The notes under the pieces are model-generated. The model saw only the letters and a list, made by a program, of their open reading frames with translations. It was not told the origin of the DNA and did not search any database. A program made the position numbers and the translations under genes. From the NCBI GenBank assembly GCA_023666645.1, contig JAMPBP010000001.1:741083-799068 (forward strand): a stretch of DNA of 57,986 bases, read 5' to 3'. Shown here piece by piece: positions 19,501 to 27,869 of this stretch; the first letter of the stretch is position 1, and the number at the start of each line of letters is the position of its first letter. This stretch comes from Clostridiales bacterium. Lineage in GTDB: Bacteria; Bacteroidota; Bacteroidia; Bacteroidales; Muribaculaceae.

Positions 19501-20619
19501 GGTGTCGAAGTCGCTGATCTGCAGCAGGCCGCTTCCTTTAGTTCCGAGCCACAGGTTTTTCTCGCGGTCGATATGTATGCATCTGATCGGATTGGTTATT
19601 ATATTGTTGAGCTTTTCAAATGGTACCGTGATTATATTGTGACGGGCATTGAAACAAGTGTATACACCGCCACAGTCGGAGCCTATCCACACAACCTCGT
19701 GATCATCTGATGCCAAGAGCGAGAACACGCCCACTTCTATCCCGAGGTCGACCGGTTTGTAGCCCTTGGAGCGGTCGGCCATAACGGTTCCGTTGATATT
19801 GAACGAAATGAAGATGTTGCCGTCTCGGTCGACGGCCATTGATGATATTTTGCCTCGCTCTTTAATAAGAGGCGACAGGTCAGTGATATCGGTAAATGAA
19901 TATGTGGCGAGGTCAAACACCTGCAGCTTGCCGTCGTCGGTCACTGTGAGCACATTCTTTCCGTTGACTTTGGCAAAGGAGAGTGGGGTGGAAGATAGGA
20001 TATCGGTGTCGCCCGCCTGTGGCTGTCCACCCTTGTCGACAAGCAGTGTCGAAGTGACTCCGTTTACGGTAAAGAGAAGCATACGGTCGGCTACGATTGC
20101 CACTTGCAGAACACGGTCGCGCTCGGTCATGAACCGCTCAATGATTTTGAAACGCGTCTGTTCGGGGTCATATACATAAATGTGGCCATCCTCGTTGAGT
20201 ATGAATATCTCGTCGTGGTAATTCTTGGTGAGAATCTCGTGACCGAGGAAGTTGCCGAAAACTTTCACTTTACCGGTGGAGGTGTCGACATGGTTGAGGC
20301 CGAAGTTGGTCTGTATCCACATTTCTCCGTCGCGTCCTCGCGTGATGGCCTCGATGATATTGCCCGATAAACGGGAATCGGGATAAATCTGGCTGAAAGG
20401 GTATACATGCACACCGTCAAAAATGTTCACTCCGTCACATGTGCCTATCCATAGCATTCCATCGCTGGCCTGGCACAGTGATAAGGCGGCACTGTTGGTC
20501 ATGCCTTCGCGGTTGGAAATGTTGCGTATGGTCCATGCCGTTGCGTTCCATGTGATAGCGATGGAAAGTAACAGCGATGTCATGCATATTTTCAGCGATT
20601 GTGATATTTTCATGGCCAT
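16522..20619 (-). CDS. Hybrid two-component system regulator (HTCS) of the PUL
   Basis: A 1365-residue single-chain sensor and transcription factor. In order: signal sequence (ending near ATAW, residue 29); two seven-bladed periplasmic propellers (repeats such as SDGMLWIGTCDGV and EKNLWLGTKGSG) to about 690; a Y_Y_Y domain to about 770; one membrane helix (773-794); histidine kinase with H829 in NITHEFCTP, N-box NLISNAFKYT and G-boxes GKGIRP and GLGMA; a receiver with phospho-acceptor D1148 in DVMMPG; and an AraC-type helix-turn-helix (about 1250-1350). Such proteins bind an oligosaccharide and activate their PUL. It is flanked by enzyme genes on its own strand and by the divergent plus arm. 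An alternative ATG lies two codons downstream at 20613. Confidence 0.95.
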   Translation of the reverse strand: MAMKISQSLKICMTSLLLSIAITWNATAWTIRNISNREGMTNSAALSLCQASDGMLWIGTCDGVNIFDGVHVYPFSQIYPDSRLSGNIIEAITRGRDGEMWIQTNFGLNHVDTSTGKVKVFGNFLGHEILTKNYHDEIFILNEDGHIYVYDPEQTRFKIIERFMTERDRVLQVAIVADRMLLFTVNGVTSTLLVDKGGQPQAGDTDILSSTPLSFAKVNGKNVLTVTDDGKLQVFDLATYSFTDITDLSPLIKERGKISSMAVDRDGNIFISFNINGTVMADRSKGYKPVDLGIEVGVFSLLASDDHEVVWIGSDCGGVYTCFNARHNIITVPFEKLNNIITNPIRCIHIDREKNLWLGTKGSGLLQISDFDTNTARHGAMTLHTSANSGLLHNSVFAIDSSDDSPYMWLGTEEGINIYDKRTHSIYPVESDMEMQWIHGVSVQGDSLLWAASIGKGVFKSRIDKSGTRPRLHSSKQYLVGDRTFSNNYFFSLSTDNQGRPVFANRGMGAYIYDEPSDNLKRIPLRNSYESKTINDVFSILKLHDIIWLGTGNGLVKQTPREERLYNGSNDGFVNSTIHCLLLDHTGDLWISTNQGLINFDPDSGQTSLFDHDNGIPVSEFSDGAAYISPDSVLMFGGIDGLVLVKHNDRYVTGESTESTVKLIGLSINGQNESYNKYIDNKTGALKFDRDQNYLTLLFSTPEFVSTHAIDYLYSLDGREWNRNGADNAISFTNLNPGKHTLHVKSINHDLHTESRPLTLTLDITPRWYESTLAKVVYSLILLGIAMMIVGQYIRRQREKQQHTLDKMQQAHKEELYEEKLKFFTNITHEFCTPITLIQGPCERIMSYENTDEYIRKYTSLIYRNSRRLDNLIQEIIDLRRIETGHSQRKVRHIDVSELCNDTIDTFADMSERTHITVENNVEPGIVWNTDYNSISKIINNLISNAFKYTHEGGTIRVSLKRECDTLRLEVWNTGKGIRPEDRGRIFNRYAILDNIEEKMTHGLSARNGLGMAICHSMVEQLEGSIAIESEVGKYASFIVTLPMLQPDAKEDDTIISGKHPTASSRAVPDNGTSLAPVNNKGTESLQADAAHDMKPTSSRRLLVVDDNVEILSLLKDSLSEYNVTTATNGDEAITLLTDSVYDLIITDVMMPGTDGLSFSKQIKANRHTAHIPLIILSAKTSNDEMIEGIESGADVYIRKPFSFGYLRAMISRLIERSDQLREYYNSSGSAYQYEQGQLVSREDKTFIDGLTTFIDTNIDDSELSIEAMASHLNMSVRNLYRKLKELDMSSPNDLIKDHRMAAAAKLLCTTSLTVQEIMFRTGFSNRSHFYREFAKRYQMTPKEYRTSHQTRDNSLNNPTDSNNR

Positions 20620-20643
20620 TCAAACTTTTTTAATTGCAGTGTA

Positions 20644-20736
20644 CAAATTTATAAAAAAATAATCATATGCTAAAGGAGCCCGATACTAATATGGCGTGGT
20701 AGTACACACGATAGCTGATTTTTTTGAATAGTTTTG
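20644..20736. promoter_or_regulatory. Divergent promoter region between HTCS and the DUF4965 gene
   Basis: The 153-bp gap holds a minus-strand -7 box TAAATTTG (20644-20651) for the HTCS gene and a plus-strand box TAGTTTTG (20729-20736) for the DUF4965 gene. Neither has a good TTTG -33, which fits control by an activator. HTCS operators probably lie here, but I cannot point to a repeat. Confidence 0.45.
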
Positions 20737-20772
20737 TGACCGAAAATTCATAAACCAAAATATTATATAAAA

Positions 20773-23259
20773 ATGAAAGGACTACAGTTGTTGTCACTAA
20801 CAGCATTGGCTGCTTTGACTGTCACATCGGTGACGGTGCAGAGCTGTCAGAAAGCCGAGGCTGTCAACGAGACGGCGGGATTCAGAGCTCCGGCCTATCC
20901 CCTTATTACCATTGACCCGTATACCAGCGCGTGGTCGGCGGCCGATAATCTATATGATACCAACGTAAGCCACTGGACGGGCAAGCCTTTCCCTCTCATA
21001 GGGGCGGTTAAGGTTGATGGAACGGTATATCGCTTCATGGGCGATGAGATTCCTGTCCTTGCCAGTGTGGTGCCTACGGCAATGGCCGGTGAATGGACAG
21101 GCAAATATGTCACCGATGAGCCTGCCGCTGATTGGATGACCCCGGGATTTGATGATTCTGCATGGACCACTGGCAAAGGTGCTTTTGGTTCTGTGCCTCA
21201 GGAGCATCTTGCCCACACCGAGTGGAACACTCCTTACATATGGACCCGCCGTGTATTCGACATGCCTGCCGAGTGGACCGATAAGCCATTATATCTCAAT
21301 TACTCCCACGATGATGATGTCATTATCTATGTAAATGGATTAAAAGTGGTGGATACCGGCAACGCGTGTCACAAAGATGTGGTGTGCGAGCTCAGCGACT
21401 CTGTGAAGAATACCCTCAAACCTACCGGTAATGTCATTGCGGCATGGTGCTGGGACCGAGGTGGCCTCTCGTTCCTGGACTACGGTATTGATGTCGAGGC
21501 CGACAAGTCACGTTTCCTTACCGAGACTGCGGTCCAGACATCGGTGACAGTCGATCCAATGAATACTATTTATACATTTGAATGTGGTGATGTTGATCTG
21601 ACTCTCACATTTACCGCCCCGGTATTCATGGACAATCTTGATTTGCTCAGCCGTCCGGTCAACTATATGACATACAGTGCCGAGAGCAATGATGGCGCTT
21701 CCCACGACATTCAGTTCTACTTTGAGGCAGGCAAGGAATGGGCGCTCGACCGCTCGAGCCAGATAGCCGAGACTTCCATTGAGGAGCTTCCTGGCGGACT
21801 TGTGGCCGTAACTGTGGCCAATGTCGACCAGAAGCCACTTAACCGTGCCGGCGATGATGTGCGCATCGACTGGGGGCGTTTTTATCTTGCTTCCGACACA
21901 ACAGGTGTTACCCCCTTCCTCGGTGATGGTATCGCTGCCCGTCGGGCATTCCTTGAAAGCGCTCCTGTGGAAAAAGAGGGTGAGATGGTAGGAATGATTG
22001 TCGATAAGGGAAATGTTTCCAAGACCGATGGCTATCTCATGTTTGCCTATGATGACGGCTACTCTATTCAATATTTCGGTAATAACCTGCGTCCCTACTG
22101 GAACCGCACCGGTGAATCCACTATAGCTGCTCAGATCGAGGCTGCCGCTGCTGACTATGATAAGCTCATGGCTTCGGCGCGAGAGTTTGACCGCAAGCTT
22201 CTTGCCGATGCATCCAAGGCCGGCGGCAATGAATATGCCCGCCTGTGTGCCCTCGCCTACCGTCAGGCCCTCGCGGCCCATAAGCTTGTTGAGGCTCCCG
22301 ATGGCGAGATATTATGGCTCTCGAAGGAAAATTTCTCCAATGGTTCCATAGGCACTGTCGATATCACCTATCCCTCGGCTCCCATGTTCCTGCTCTATAA
22401 TCCCGAGCTGGTGAAAGGTCTTATGAACCATATATTTGACTACAGTGAGAAGTATGGTTGGGTTAAACCATTCGCTGCTCACGATGTTGGAACCTATCCG
22501 CTTGCCAATGGTCAGACCTATGGAGGAGACATGCCTGTCGAGGAGAGTGGCAACATGCTCATACTCGCAGCCGCCATAGCGCGCGTAGAGGGTAATGCCG
22601 ACTATGCCGCCCAGCATTGGAACACACTCACAACATGGGCCGAGTATCTCACTGAATATGGTCTCGATCCTGAAAATCAACTCTGTACCGACGACTTTGC
22701 CGGTCACTTTGCCCATAATGCCAATCTTTCCATCAAGGCTATCCTGGGCGTAGCCTCCTATGGCTACCTCGCCAAGATGCTTGGGAAGAACGATATCGCT
22801 GCCACATATGATAAAAAGGCCCGCGAGATGGCTGCCCAGTGGGAGCAGATGGCCAACGACGGTGATCATTATCGTCTCACATTCGATCAGCCGGGAACAT
22901 GGAGTCAGAAGTATAACCTCGTGTGGGACAAGATGCTTGGGTTCAATATCTTCCCCGATTCGATCATGGAGAAGGAGATACCCTTCTACCTCACGAAGCA
23001 AAACCGCTACGGGTTGCCTCTCGACAATCGGGAGACCTATACCAAGACCGACTGGATTATGTGGACAGCTACCATGGCTCCCGACAAGGATACTTTCGAA
23101 GCCTTTGTCAAGCCGGTATACGACTTTATGAACGATACCCACAACCGTGTCCCCATGAGTGACTGGGTGTATACCGACCGTGCCGACCAGCGTGGTTTCC
23201 AAGCCCGTGCCGTCGTCGCTGGATATTATATCAAGATGCTCGATGAGAAGTTGAAATAG
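20773..23259 (+). CDS. DUF4965-family (glutaminase A-like) lipoprotein
   Basis: An 828-residue secreted lipoprotein (lipobox SVTVQSC). Domain order as read: DUF4964-like start (PAYPLITIDPYTSAWS), an inserted jelly-roll resembling sugar-binding modules (about 105-185, DDDVIIYVNGLKVVDTG), DUF5127-like beta-sandwich (about 240-480), then the six-hairpin DUF4965/DUF1793 region with LSKENFSNGSIGTVDITYP and HDVGTYPLANGQ. The family was named after fungal glutaminase A, but in Bacteroidota its members are scattered through PULs and the six-hairpin fold is a glycosidase fold, so a carbohydrate role is likely. It is transcribed divergently from the HTCS gene and is followed by a strong terminator, so it is its own transcript. 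The true reaction is unknown. Confidence 0.85.
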   Translation: MKGLQLLSLTALAALTVTSVTVQSCQKAEAVNETAGFRAPAYPLITIDPYTSAWSAADNLYDTNVSHWTGKPFPLIGAVKVDGTVYRFMGDEIPVLASVVPTAMAGEWTGKYVTDEPAADWMTPGFDDSAWTTGKGAFGSVPQEHLAHTEWNTPYIWTRRVFDMPAEWTDKPLYLNYSHDDDVIIYVNGLKVVDTGNACHKDVVCELSDSVKNTLKPTGNVIAAWCWDRGGLSFLDYGIDVEADKSRFLTETAVQTSVTVDPMNTIYTFECGDVDLTLTFTAPVFMDNLDLLSRPVNYMTYSAESNDGASHDIQFYFEAGKEWALDRSSQIAETSIEELPGGLVAVTVANVDQKPLNRAGDDVRIDWGRFYLASDTTGVTPFLGDGIAARRAFLESAPVEKEGEMVGMIVDKGNVSKTDGYLMFAYDDGYSIQYFGNNLRPYWNRTGESTIAAQIEAAAADYDKLMASAREFDRKLLADASKAGGNEYARLCALAYRQALAAHKLVEAPDGEILWLSKENFSNGSIGTVDITYPSAPMFLLYNPELVKGLMNHIFDYSEKYGWVKPFAAHDVGTYPLANGQTYGGDMPVEESGNMLILAAAIARVEGNADYAAQHWNTLTTWAEYLTEYGLDPENQLCTDDFAGHFAHNANLSIKAILGVASYGYLAKMLGKNDIAATYDKKAREMAAQWEQMANDGDHYRLTFDQPGTWSQKYNLVWDKMLGFNIFPDSIMEKEIPFYLTKQNRYGLPLDNRETYTKTDWIMWTATMAPDKDTFEAFVKPVYDFMNDTHNRVPMSDWVYTDRADQRGFQARAVVAGYYIKMLDEKLK

Positions 23260-23271
23260 ACCGTGGCTATA

Positions 23272-23299
23272 GGGGCAAGCCCATGCCGGAGCTTGCCCC
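23272..23299 (+). terminator. Hairpin after the DUF4965 gene
   Basis: GGGGCAAGC (23272-23280) pairs perfectly with GCTTGCCCC (23291-23299), loop 10 nt, just after the stop codon; no T-run follows. It precedes the stronger terminator at 23324. Confidence 0.45.
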
Positions 23300-23323
23300 A
23301 TAGCTCGTGGTGAACACTATATT

Positions 23324-23373
23324 AACGCCACCATAAATGCCATGTGATAGCATTTATGGTGGCGTTGTTTGTT
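23324..23373 (+). terminator. Intrinsic terminator of the DUF4965 transcript
   Basis: A perfect 16-bp stem (23324-23339 with 23351-23366) with an 11-nt loop, followed by GTTTGTTTT. It separates this gene from the convergent small gene at 23409. Confidence 0.85.
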
Positions 23374-23408
23374 TTCCACGGCTGCAGGCCGTGGTGTGAG
23401 GCAAGCTC

Positions 23409-23807
23409 TTAATAGAGGTATTTAGCTGAAGTGCCGTCGGGGAGGCGGAGGATTATCTGTATTTTGCAGCCCAGTAGCGCTTTTATCTGGTCGATCGAAT
23501 CTTTGCCTATCATATTCAGAAATTCTTCGGAAGAGGTTGTCCTGATCTCTTCTTTTAATTCGGCAAGAGTCACTCCAAGTTCCTTGGGTGTGACTTTGAA
23601 GTCCCATACCATGATTTTGCCATCGGAGGTCATGCTGCATTTGGTCCATACCATGCCTTTTTCTACCTGGGTGGGTAGTGTCTTGTTGATTTCAGCACAT
23701 GTGGCTTCAGCTATGGTTTGCTTGCTATTGTTCTGGGCATTGCCCTGAAAGCTTACCATGGCAATCATAGCGATGATGCACAGTGCAATTCTTTTGAGAT
23801 GTTTCAT
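23409..23807 (-). CDS. Small secreted protein of unknown function
   Basis: A 132-residue protein with a clear signal peptide (hydrophobic core LCIIAMIAMV, cleavage after GNA near residue 24). The mature part is mixed alpha/beta with the segments VWTKCSMTSDGKIMVWDF and LLGCKIQIILRLPDG; two Cys residues might form a disulphide. I do not recognise the family. It lies between the two PUL arms on the minus strand and is probably exported to the periplasm. Nothing in the sequence shows that it belongs to the PUL. Confidence 0.7.
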   Translation of the reverse strand: MKHLKRIALCIIAMIAMVSFQGNAQNNSKQTIAEATCAEINKTLPTQVEKGMVWTKCSMTSDGKIMVWDFKVTPKELGVTLAELKEEIRTTSSEEFLNMIGKDSIDQIKALLGCKIQIILRLPDGTSAKYLY

Positions 23808-23894
23808 GTGAAAATGTGTTTGTTTTGATTTATTGTTTCTATTATAGATGCAAAACTAATAAAAAACTAACAGCTATCAAGAATTCCTTACAAA

Positions 23895-24223
23895 AAAACA
23901 CCAAGCGAGGCACCTGTCATCGCGACGGCGCCTCGCTTGATAAACCAATCATTATCACATAATATCAAAGCAATGGAAAAATTCTTTCTACTTTGCTTAT
24001 ATAACAATGCCGGTTGATGAATAGTTCACTTTTTTATTGAAGAAATCAATCTGTTATTACCTATATCATTGACCTATAAATTGTTCTATTGTTTTATTTT
24101 TTTGAGTTATGGAAATTCATTTGACGATTGGGAGGCGGTTACCCATGGCCGGGCTGTGCCGTTGATGGTGTCGTTGCCTGGTTTGGTTTATTGAATCTTG
24201 TCCTTCTCTTGGGCTTCCGATTC
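23895..24223 (-). ncRNA. Possible small RNA transcribed away from the SusCD operon
   Basis: A TATATTTG -7 box lies on the minus strand at 24230-24237, and a stem-loop at 23902-23939 followed on the minus strand by GTTTTTTTG makes a good intrinsic terminator. The terminator has no coding gene ahead of it on that strand, so something of about 320 nt must be transcribed here if it is used. Only frames shorter than 15 codons are open. PUL-linked small RNAs are known in Bacteroides. The promoter lacks a clear -33 element, so this remains a candidate. Confidence 0.3.
23902..23939 (-). terminator. Orphan intrinsic terminator
   Basis: CAAGCGAGGC pairs with GCCTCGCTTG across a loop of about 16 nt; on the minus strand the stem runs into GTGTTTTTTTG. 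It points leftwards but lies upstream of the gene ending at 23409, so it must close a transcript started between 23940 and 24576. Confidence 0.7.
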
Positions 24224-24455
24224 CGTATACAAATATAATATAAGTGTCCATGACATGATTTTTTTATTAAGCCAATTATGTATACATGATTGACAAAATG
24301 CATACTGATGGCTGCAAGAGTTTGATGCTTAATGTGATAAGTGTGTTGAAGGAGCGTGTATGCATGTGGCGTATGTTTTTATGACAAAAATGTCTACTAT
24401 GGTTTCCGGTCTTTAAAATGATGGTGGATGATTAGTTTTAAATATTTATGATTGT

Positions 24456-24463
24456 TAATTTTG
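24456..24463 (+). promoter_or_regulatory. -7 promoter box of the SusCD operon
   Basis: TAATTTTG fits TAnnTTTG and predicts a start near 24470 with a leader of about 107 nt. The expected TTTG at -33 is replaced by the weak TTTTAAA near 24436, again consistent with HTCS activation. Confidence 0.45.
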
Positions 24464-24576
24464 CAAGGTCATGTCAAGGTCGACAATCCAAAGAGTCACC
24501 TTAATTGATACCATGAATTTGGGCAAGCCTGAAAAACAAAAAATTATCCATATATAAACATTCATCATTATCTATT

Positions 24577-26376
24577 ATGAGAATCAAGAATCTACTCAAA
24601 TCCATCGGACTGTTGGCCATGATAGGTTGTTTGGCAACCATAGGTCAGTCCTGTTCTGAGGATAAGGAATTGCCGGGTAACAGCGTTGTCGGAGAAGGCA
24701 GCGTCACCGGTACAGTAGTCGACGAGATGGCAAGCCCTGTTGCCGGTGTCACTGTTATCGACCTGAAGTCGGAGAAGAGCACCACGACCTCGACCGACGG
24801 AACTTACACCTTGTCTGGAATTCCAATCCAAAGCGAGGGGCAGATTATCTCTTTCAGCAAGGAAAAGTATGAGACGACATCGGTCACTCTCACCCCTTCC
24901 AAGTTCAGTGCCAATGTCGCTACTGCCAATATCGAAATGGTATATGCCGCAGCAGTAATCAAGGGCCGTATCACAGACGCGCGAAACAATGATGCTCCCT
25001 TACAGGGTGTCAGTGTGAGCGTGAGCTCAACCAAGAGCTCAGTAACCGATGCCGATGGCCGCTATGAAATCACAGGTCTTGCCCTGCGCAACTATACCCT
25101 GACAATCTCCAAGGCCAATTATGCCACAGTTACCAAGTCAATATCGGTTGACGATTTTGTTGATGGAGTCTTCACCTACGATACACGCATAGGTGGCGTG
25201 GAACTGCTGAGAGGTCTTACCGCCGAGGATCTTCGTGTCGCTCCCCGCTGGTATAACAATGAGTATAAGGGAGGTCGTAACGCCGATGCCTATCCCATGT
25301 TTGACTGGGCATGTAACTATATGGGTTCCTTCACTACCTGGACAGGTGATTATGAAGAACAGAACGAGGGTTCTACGCTGCGCATACGCAATTCGAGCAA
25401 GGATCAGGCCAATCCCGCCGACGATAAGAATTTTGATACCTTCGTCTATGGCCGCAAACTCATCACACGCGACAACAGCAAGCTTACCGTGCAGGTGCGT
25501 ACCCACCAGCCTCCTTGCTACTGGGGTGTGCAGATTATCGACCTTACTGCCGCTGAGCCTAAGGTTGAATTGGTAGGTTCAATACGCATGTGTGACACCG
25601 GCAGCTATATGAACGAGCTCTTTGACCTGTCACCATGGGAGGGTAAGGAAGTGGTTGTTGTAATCGGTCAGTTCAGAATGGAGACCGGCGACTACTGGCA
25701 CCAGCTCGTGTTGCGCCGCATTGCGTTCACCAACGAAGCCTTTACCGATGTCATCGCCTGGATGCCAGGCACTGAAATAGCCGACCTCCCAGGCTGGCGC
25801 ATGACCGAGTCGATGGTGCGCTCGTCGATGCCCCAGGATCGCACACACTATACAGGTATAAGCCCTGTGAGCGGTAACCGCGACAATTATATCAATGGCT
25901 ACCGCACATGGCGTGATGCCGGTCATGTGATGGGTTACTGGACCCTGATGCCTCTCCACAAGGATCCCGAGGTGTTCGTCAGTGAAGGCTATATCATCAA
26001 GACCCGTGGCAATGGGGCTCCCGACACTCTCGAGCCTGAGCAGTATGTCTATGCCAAGTTCTCAGTGAGCAACGGTCACAATAAGTTGAGATTTACCACC
26101 CGCAACTTTGGCAGCAACTTCACATTCTTCAAATTGACTGCCATCGACATGGACTGCAAGGCCAAGTTTATTGCTCCAGTTTCCAACACAGCCCAGGAGG
26201 CTGCCGCTGCTGCCGACGGTTGCTGGAAATTCAAGAGCGGCGATGCATTCTGCGAGTTTGTATACGACTTGTCGGAATATAACGGTCAGGACGTGATGAT
26301 AGCCATCAGTGTCCATAATGGTGAGAAGAATGGTGATGAGAACAAGCTTGTGCTCAACGCCATTGACATCGAGTAA
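24577..26376 (+). CDS. Surface lipoprotein with carboxypeptidase-regulatory-like domains, probable glycan-binding protein
   Basis: First gene of the SusCD operon. The 599-residue product has a lipobox (ATIGQSC, Cys near residue 26) followed by SEDKELP, the kind of acidic stretch that acts as a surface export signal. Two carboxypeptidase-regulatory-like beta-sandwiches follow (about 40-125, GTVVDEMASPVAGVTV; and 128-205, GRITDARNNDAPLQGVSV). The rest looks like a tandem pair of related modules: FDLSPWEGKEVVVVIG...HQLVLRRIAF near 345-385 and YDLSEYNGQDVMIAIS...NKLVLNAIDIE at the end. No catalytic motif is visible. By position before the GH76 and SusC genes it is probably a surface glycan-binding protein, a role inferred from PUL architecture, not from sequence family. 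Confidence 0.8.
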   Translation: MRIKNLLKSIGLLAMIGCLATIGQSCSEDKELPGNSVVGEGSVTGTVVDEMASPVAGVTVIDLKSEKSTTTSTDGTYTLSGIPIQSEGQIISFSKEKYETTSVTLTPSKFSANVATANIEMVYAAAVIKGRITDARNNDAPLQGVSVSVSSTKSSVTDADGRYEITGLALRNYTLTISKANYATVTKSISVDDFVDGVFTYDTRIGGVELLRGLTAEDLRVAPRWYNNEYKGGRNADAYPMFDWACNYMGSFTTWTGDYEEQNEGSTLRIRNSSKDQANPADDKNFDTFVYGRKLITRDNSKLTVQVRTHQPPCYWGVQIIDLTAAEPKVELVGSIRMCDTGSYMNELFDLSPWEGKEVVVVIGQFRMETGDYWHQLVLRRIAFTNEAFTDVIAWMPGTEIADLPGWRMTESMVRSSMPQDRTHYTGISPVSGNRDNYINGYRTWRDAGHVMGYWTLMPLHKDPEVFVSEGYIIKTRGNGAPDTLEPEQYVYAKFSVSNGHNKLRFTTRNFGSNFTFFKLTAIDMDCKAKFIAPVSNTAQEAAAAADGCWKFKSGDAFCEFVYDLSEYNGQDVMIAISVHNGEKNGDENKLVLNAIDIE

Positions 26377-26405
26377 CAATTATTAAAATACACAGATAGA
26401 CTACA

Positions 26406-27854
26406 ATGAAAAAGTCCCACATATTAATGGCATCGCTGATGCTGTCGTTCTGGGGTGTATCTTGTTCGTCTGATGAACCCGACAAGGGTTCGTCAGACTC
26501 GGACCAGAACAAACCTACAGTATATCCAACGGTAGCCGAGACCAATCTGTCGCGCGCTATGCACATCATCGATGCCGCTGTCGACAATTACTTCGACCCG
26601 CAGTCAATGTCACAGTCGCGCAAGTACAATCCATACACAGGCAACAAGTCGAGCGAGACGGGCAGCGTGTGGATGTACACCAGCGCCATCGAGGCTGTCA
26701 ATGCTACTGCCAAGGCCATGCAGGACCTCAAGGCTGCAGGCATGCCATCTTTGTATGATGCCAACTTCGAGCGTTACACCGCTCTACTTGACAAGCTGAT
26801 TGAGAATCTCGAGTACTATGCCGGCACCTACACGCTGACTTCCTATACCCAGACCAAAAGCTGGACCGTGTATGCAGTGAATCGTGCAAGCGGAAAGGGG
26901 GGCGCCGATGTTACCGGTATACTCAATGTCTACGATGACCAGCAGTGGCTCGTGCGTGAGCTCATCGAAGCTTATCGCATCACCGGCAAGCAAAGCTATC
27001 TTGACAAAGCCGAGTACCTCACCGCCTACGTTCTCGATGGCTGGGATTGCACGCTCGATGCCAACGGCAAGGAGCATGGCGGCATTACCTGGGGCCCGGG
27101 CTACACCACTAAGCATTCATGTAGCAATGGCCCGATGGTGAGTCCCCTGGTATGGCTCAGTGAGATCTACAAGGGCAAGACCGACGAGATCACCTACCGG
27201 TATATCACATCAGGCAACAAGCGCGTGGAGACCAGCGAGCCCAAAAGCTCCTACTATCTCACCATGGCAGCCAAGATATACGACTGGCAGAAGGAAAAAC
27301 TCTTCAACAGCAATGTAGGCGTATATTACGACATGCTTGGAGCCGAGCAGGGCATCAAATATGAGACTGTCGATGGTACAAGATACCGCCGCCACAACCG
27401 CGACGACGGGCCTACAGGCAAGTATTACAGTTACAATACCGGGACAATGTTGTCGGGCGCTGCCGCCCTTGCCGAGGCTACCGGTGATTCCAAGTACAAG
27501 AACGATGCCGTTGCGCTCACCACTTCGAGCTTCAATTATTTTGCCCATGAGAGCAGCAATCCCCAGGGATATTATGACTTTGAACTCACAGGCTTCTCTC
27601 CCTGGTTCAACGGGGTGCTCATGAGAGCCTATGCCGAAGCGTATGAGATAAACAAGGGAGCCGCCGGGTGTCTCGACGCTTTCCAGAAGAATCTCGACTA
27701 TGCCTGTGACAACTTCTGGTATAAGGATATGCTCCCGGTGAACCCGCTCGCCGGCTGGAACCGTGACAAAGCAAAGAATGACACCGAGGTGATGTTCACA
27801 TTTGTCAATGCAGCCGAACTGTCGGTTCTGGCAAGCTACAACGCAAAAAAATAA
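26406..27854 (+). CDS. GH76 endo-alpha-1,6-mannanase, surface lipoprotein
   Basis: A 482-residue lipoprotein with lipobox FWGVSC followed by SSDEPDKGSSDSD, an acidic surface-export-like tag. The remainder is an (alpha/alpha)6 GH76 domain. The catalytic Asp pair sits at D177-D178 in the motif VYDDQQW, and GITWGPGYTTKHSCSNGP and FTFVNAAEL are also typical. GH76 enzymes cut alpha-1,6-mannan backbones internally with retention. It begins 29 bp after the preceding lipoprotein gene and is followed 15 bp later by susC, so all are cotranscribed. At the cell surface it would produce oligosaccharides for import through SusCD. Confidence 0.92.
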   Translation: MKKSHILMASLMLSFWGVSCSSDEPDKGSSDSDQNKPTVYPTVAETNLSRAMHIIDAAVDNYFDPQSMSQSRKYNPYTGNKSSETGSVWMYTSAIEAVNATAKAMQDLKAAGMPSLYDANFERYTALLDKLIENLEYYAGTYTLTSYTQTKSWTVYAVNRASGKGGADVTGILNVYDDQQWLVRELIEAYRITGKQSYLDKAEYLTAYVLDGWDCTLDANGKEHGGITWGPGYTTKHSCSNGPMVSPLVWLSEIYKGKTDEITYRYITSGNKRVETSEPKSSYYLTMAAKIYDWQKEKLFNSNVGVYYDMLGAEQGIKYETVDGTRYRRHNRDDGPTGKYYSYNTGTMLSGAAALAEATGDSKYKNDAVALTTSSFNYFAHESSNPQGYYDFELTGFSPWFNGVLMRAYAEAYEINKGAAGCLDAFQKNLDYACDNFWYKDMLPVNPLAGWNRDKAKNDTEVMFTFVNAAELSVLASYNAKK

Positions 27855-27869
27855 TTTAAACCAATCGAT

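Larger units (their letters stand above)
23808..24576. other. 769-bp intergenic region upstream of the SusCD operon
   Basis: AT-rich apart from a GC-richer patch near 24125-24190. It contains a terminator-like hairpin active on the minus strand (23902-23939), a possible minus-strand transcript (below), a tiny plus-strand reading frame of 14 codons (23974-24018) that I cannot support as a gene, and the promoter box of the SusCD operon at 24456-24463. No longer coding region is visible. Confidence 0.6.

Noticed and set aside
22312..23301. Long open reading frame of 329 codons antisense to the DUF4965 gene
   Set aside because: It opposes a gene with clear domains and signal peptide, has no promoter or protein-like motifs, and similar antisense frames occur across many genes in this window because of codon bias.
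23974..24018. Fourteen-codon frame MEKFFLLCLYNNAG as a leader peptide of the SusCD operon
   Set aside because: It is 550 bp from the operon start, has no promoter of its own that I can see, and could easily be chance.
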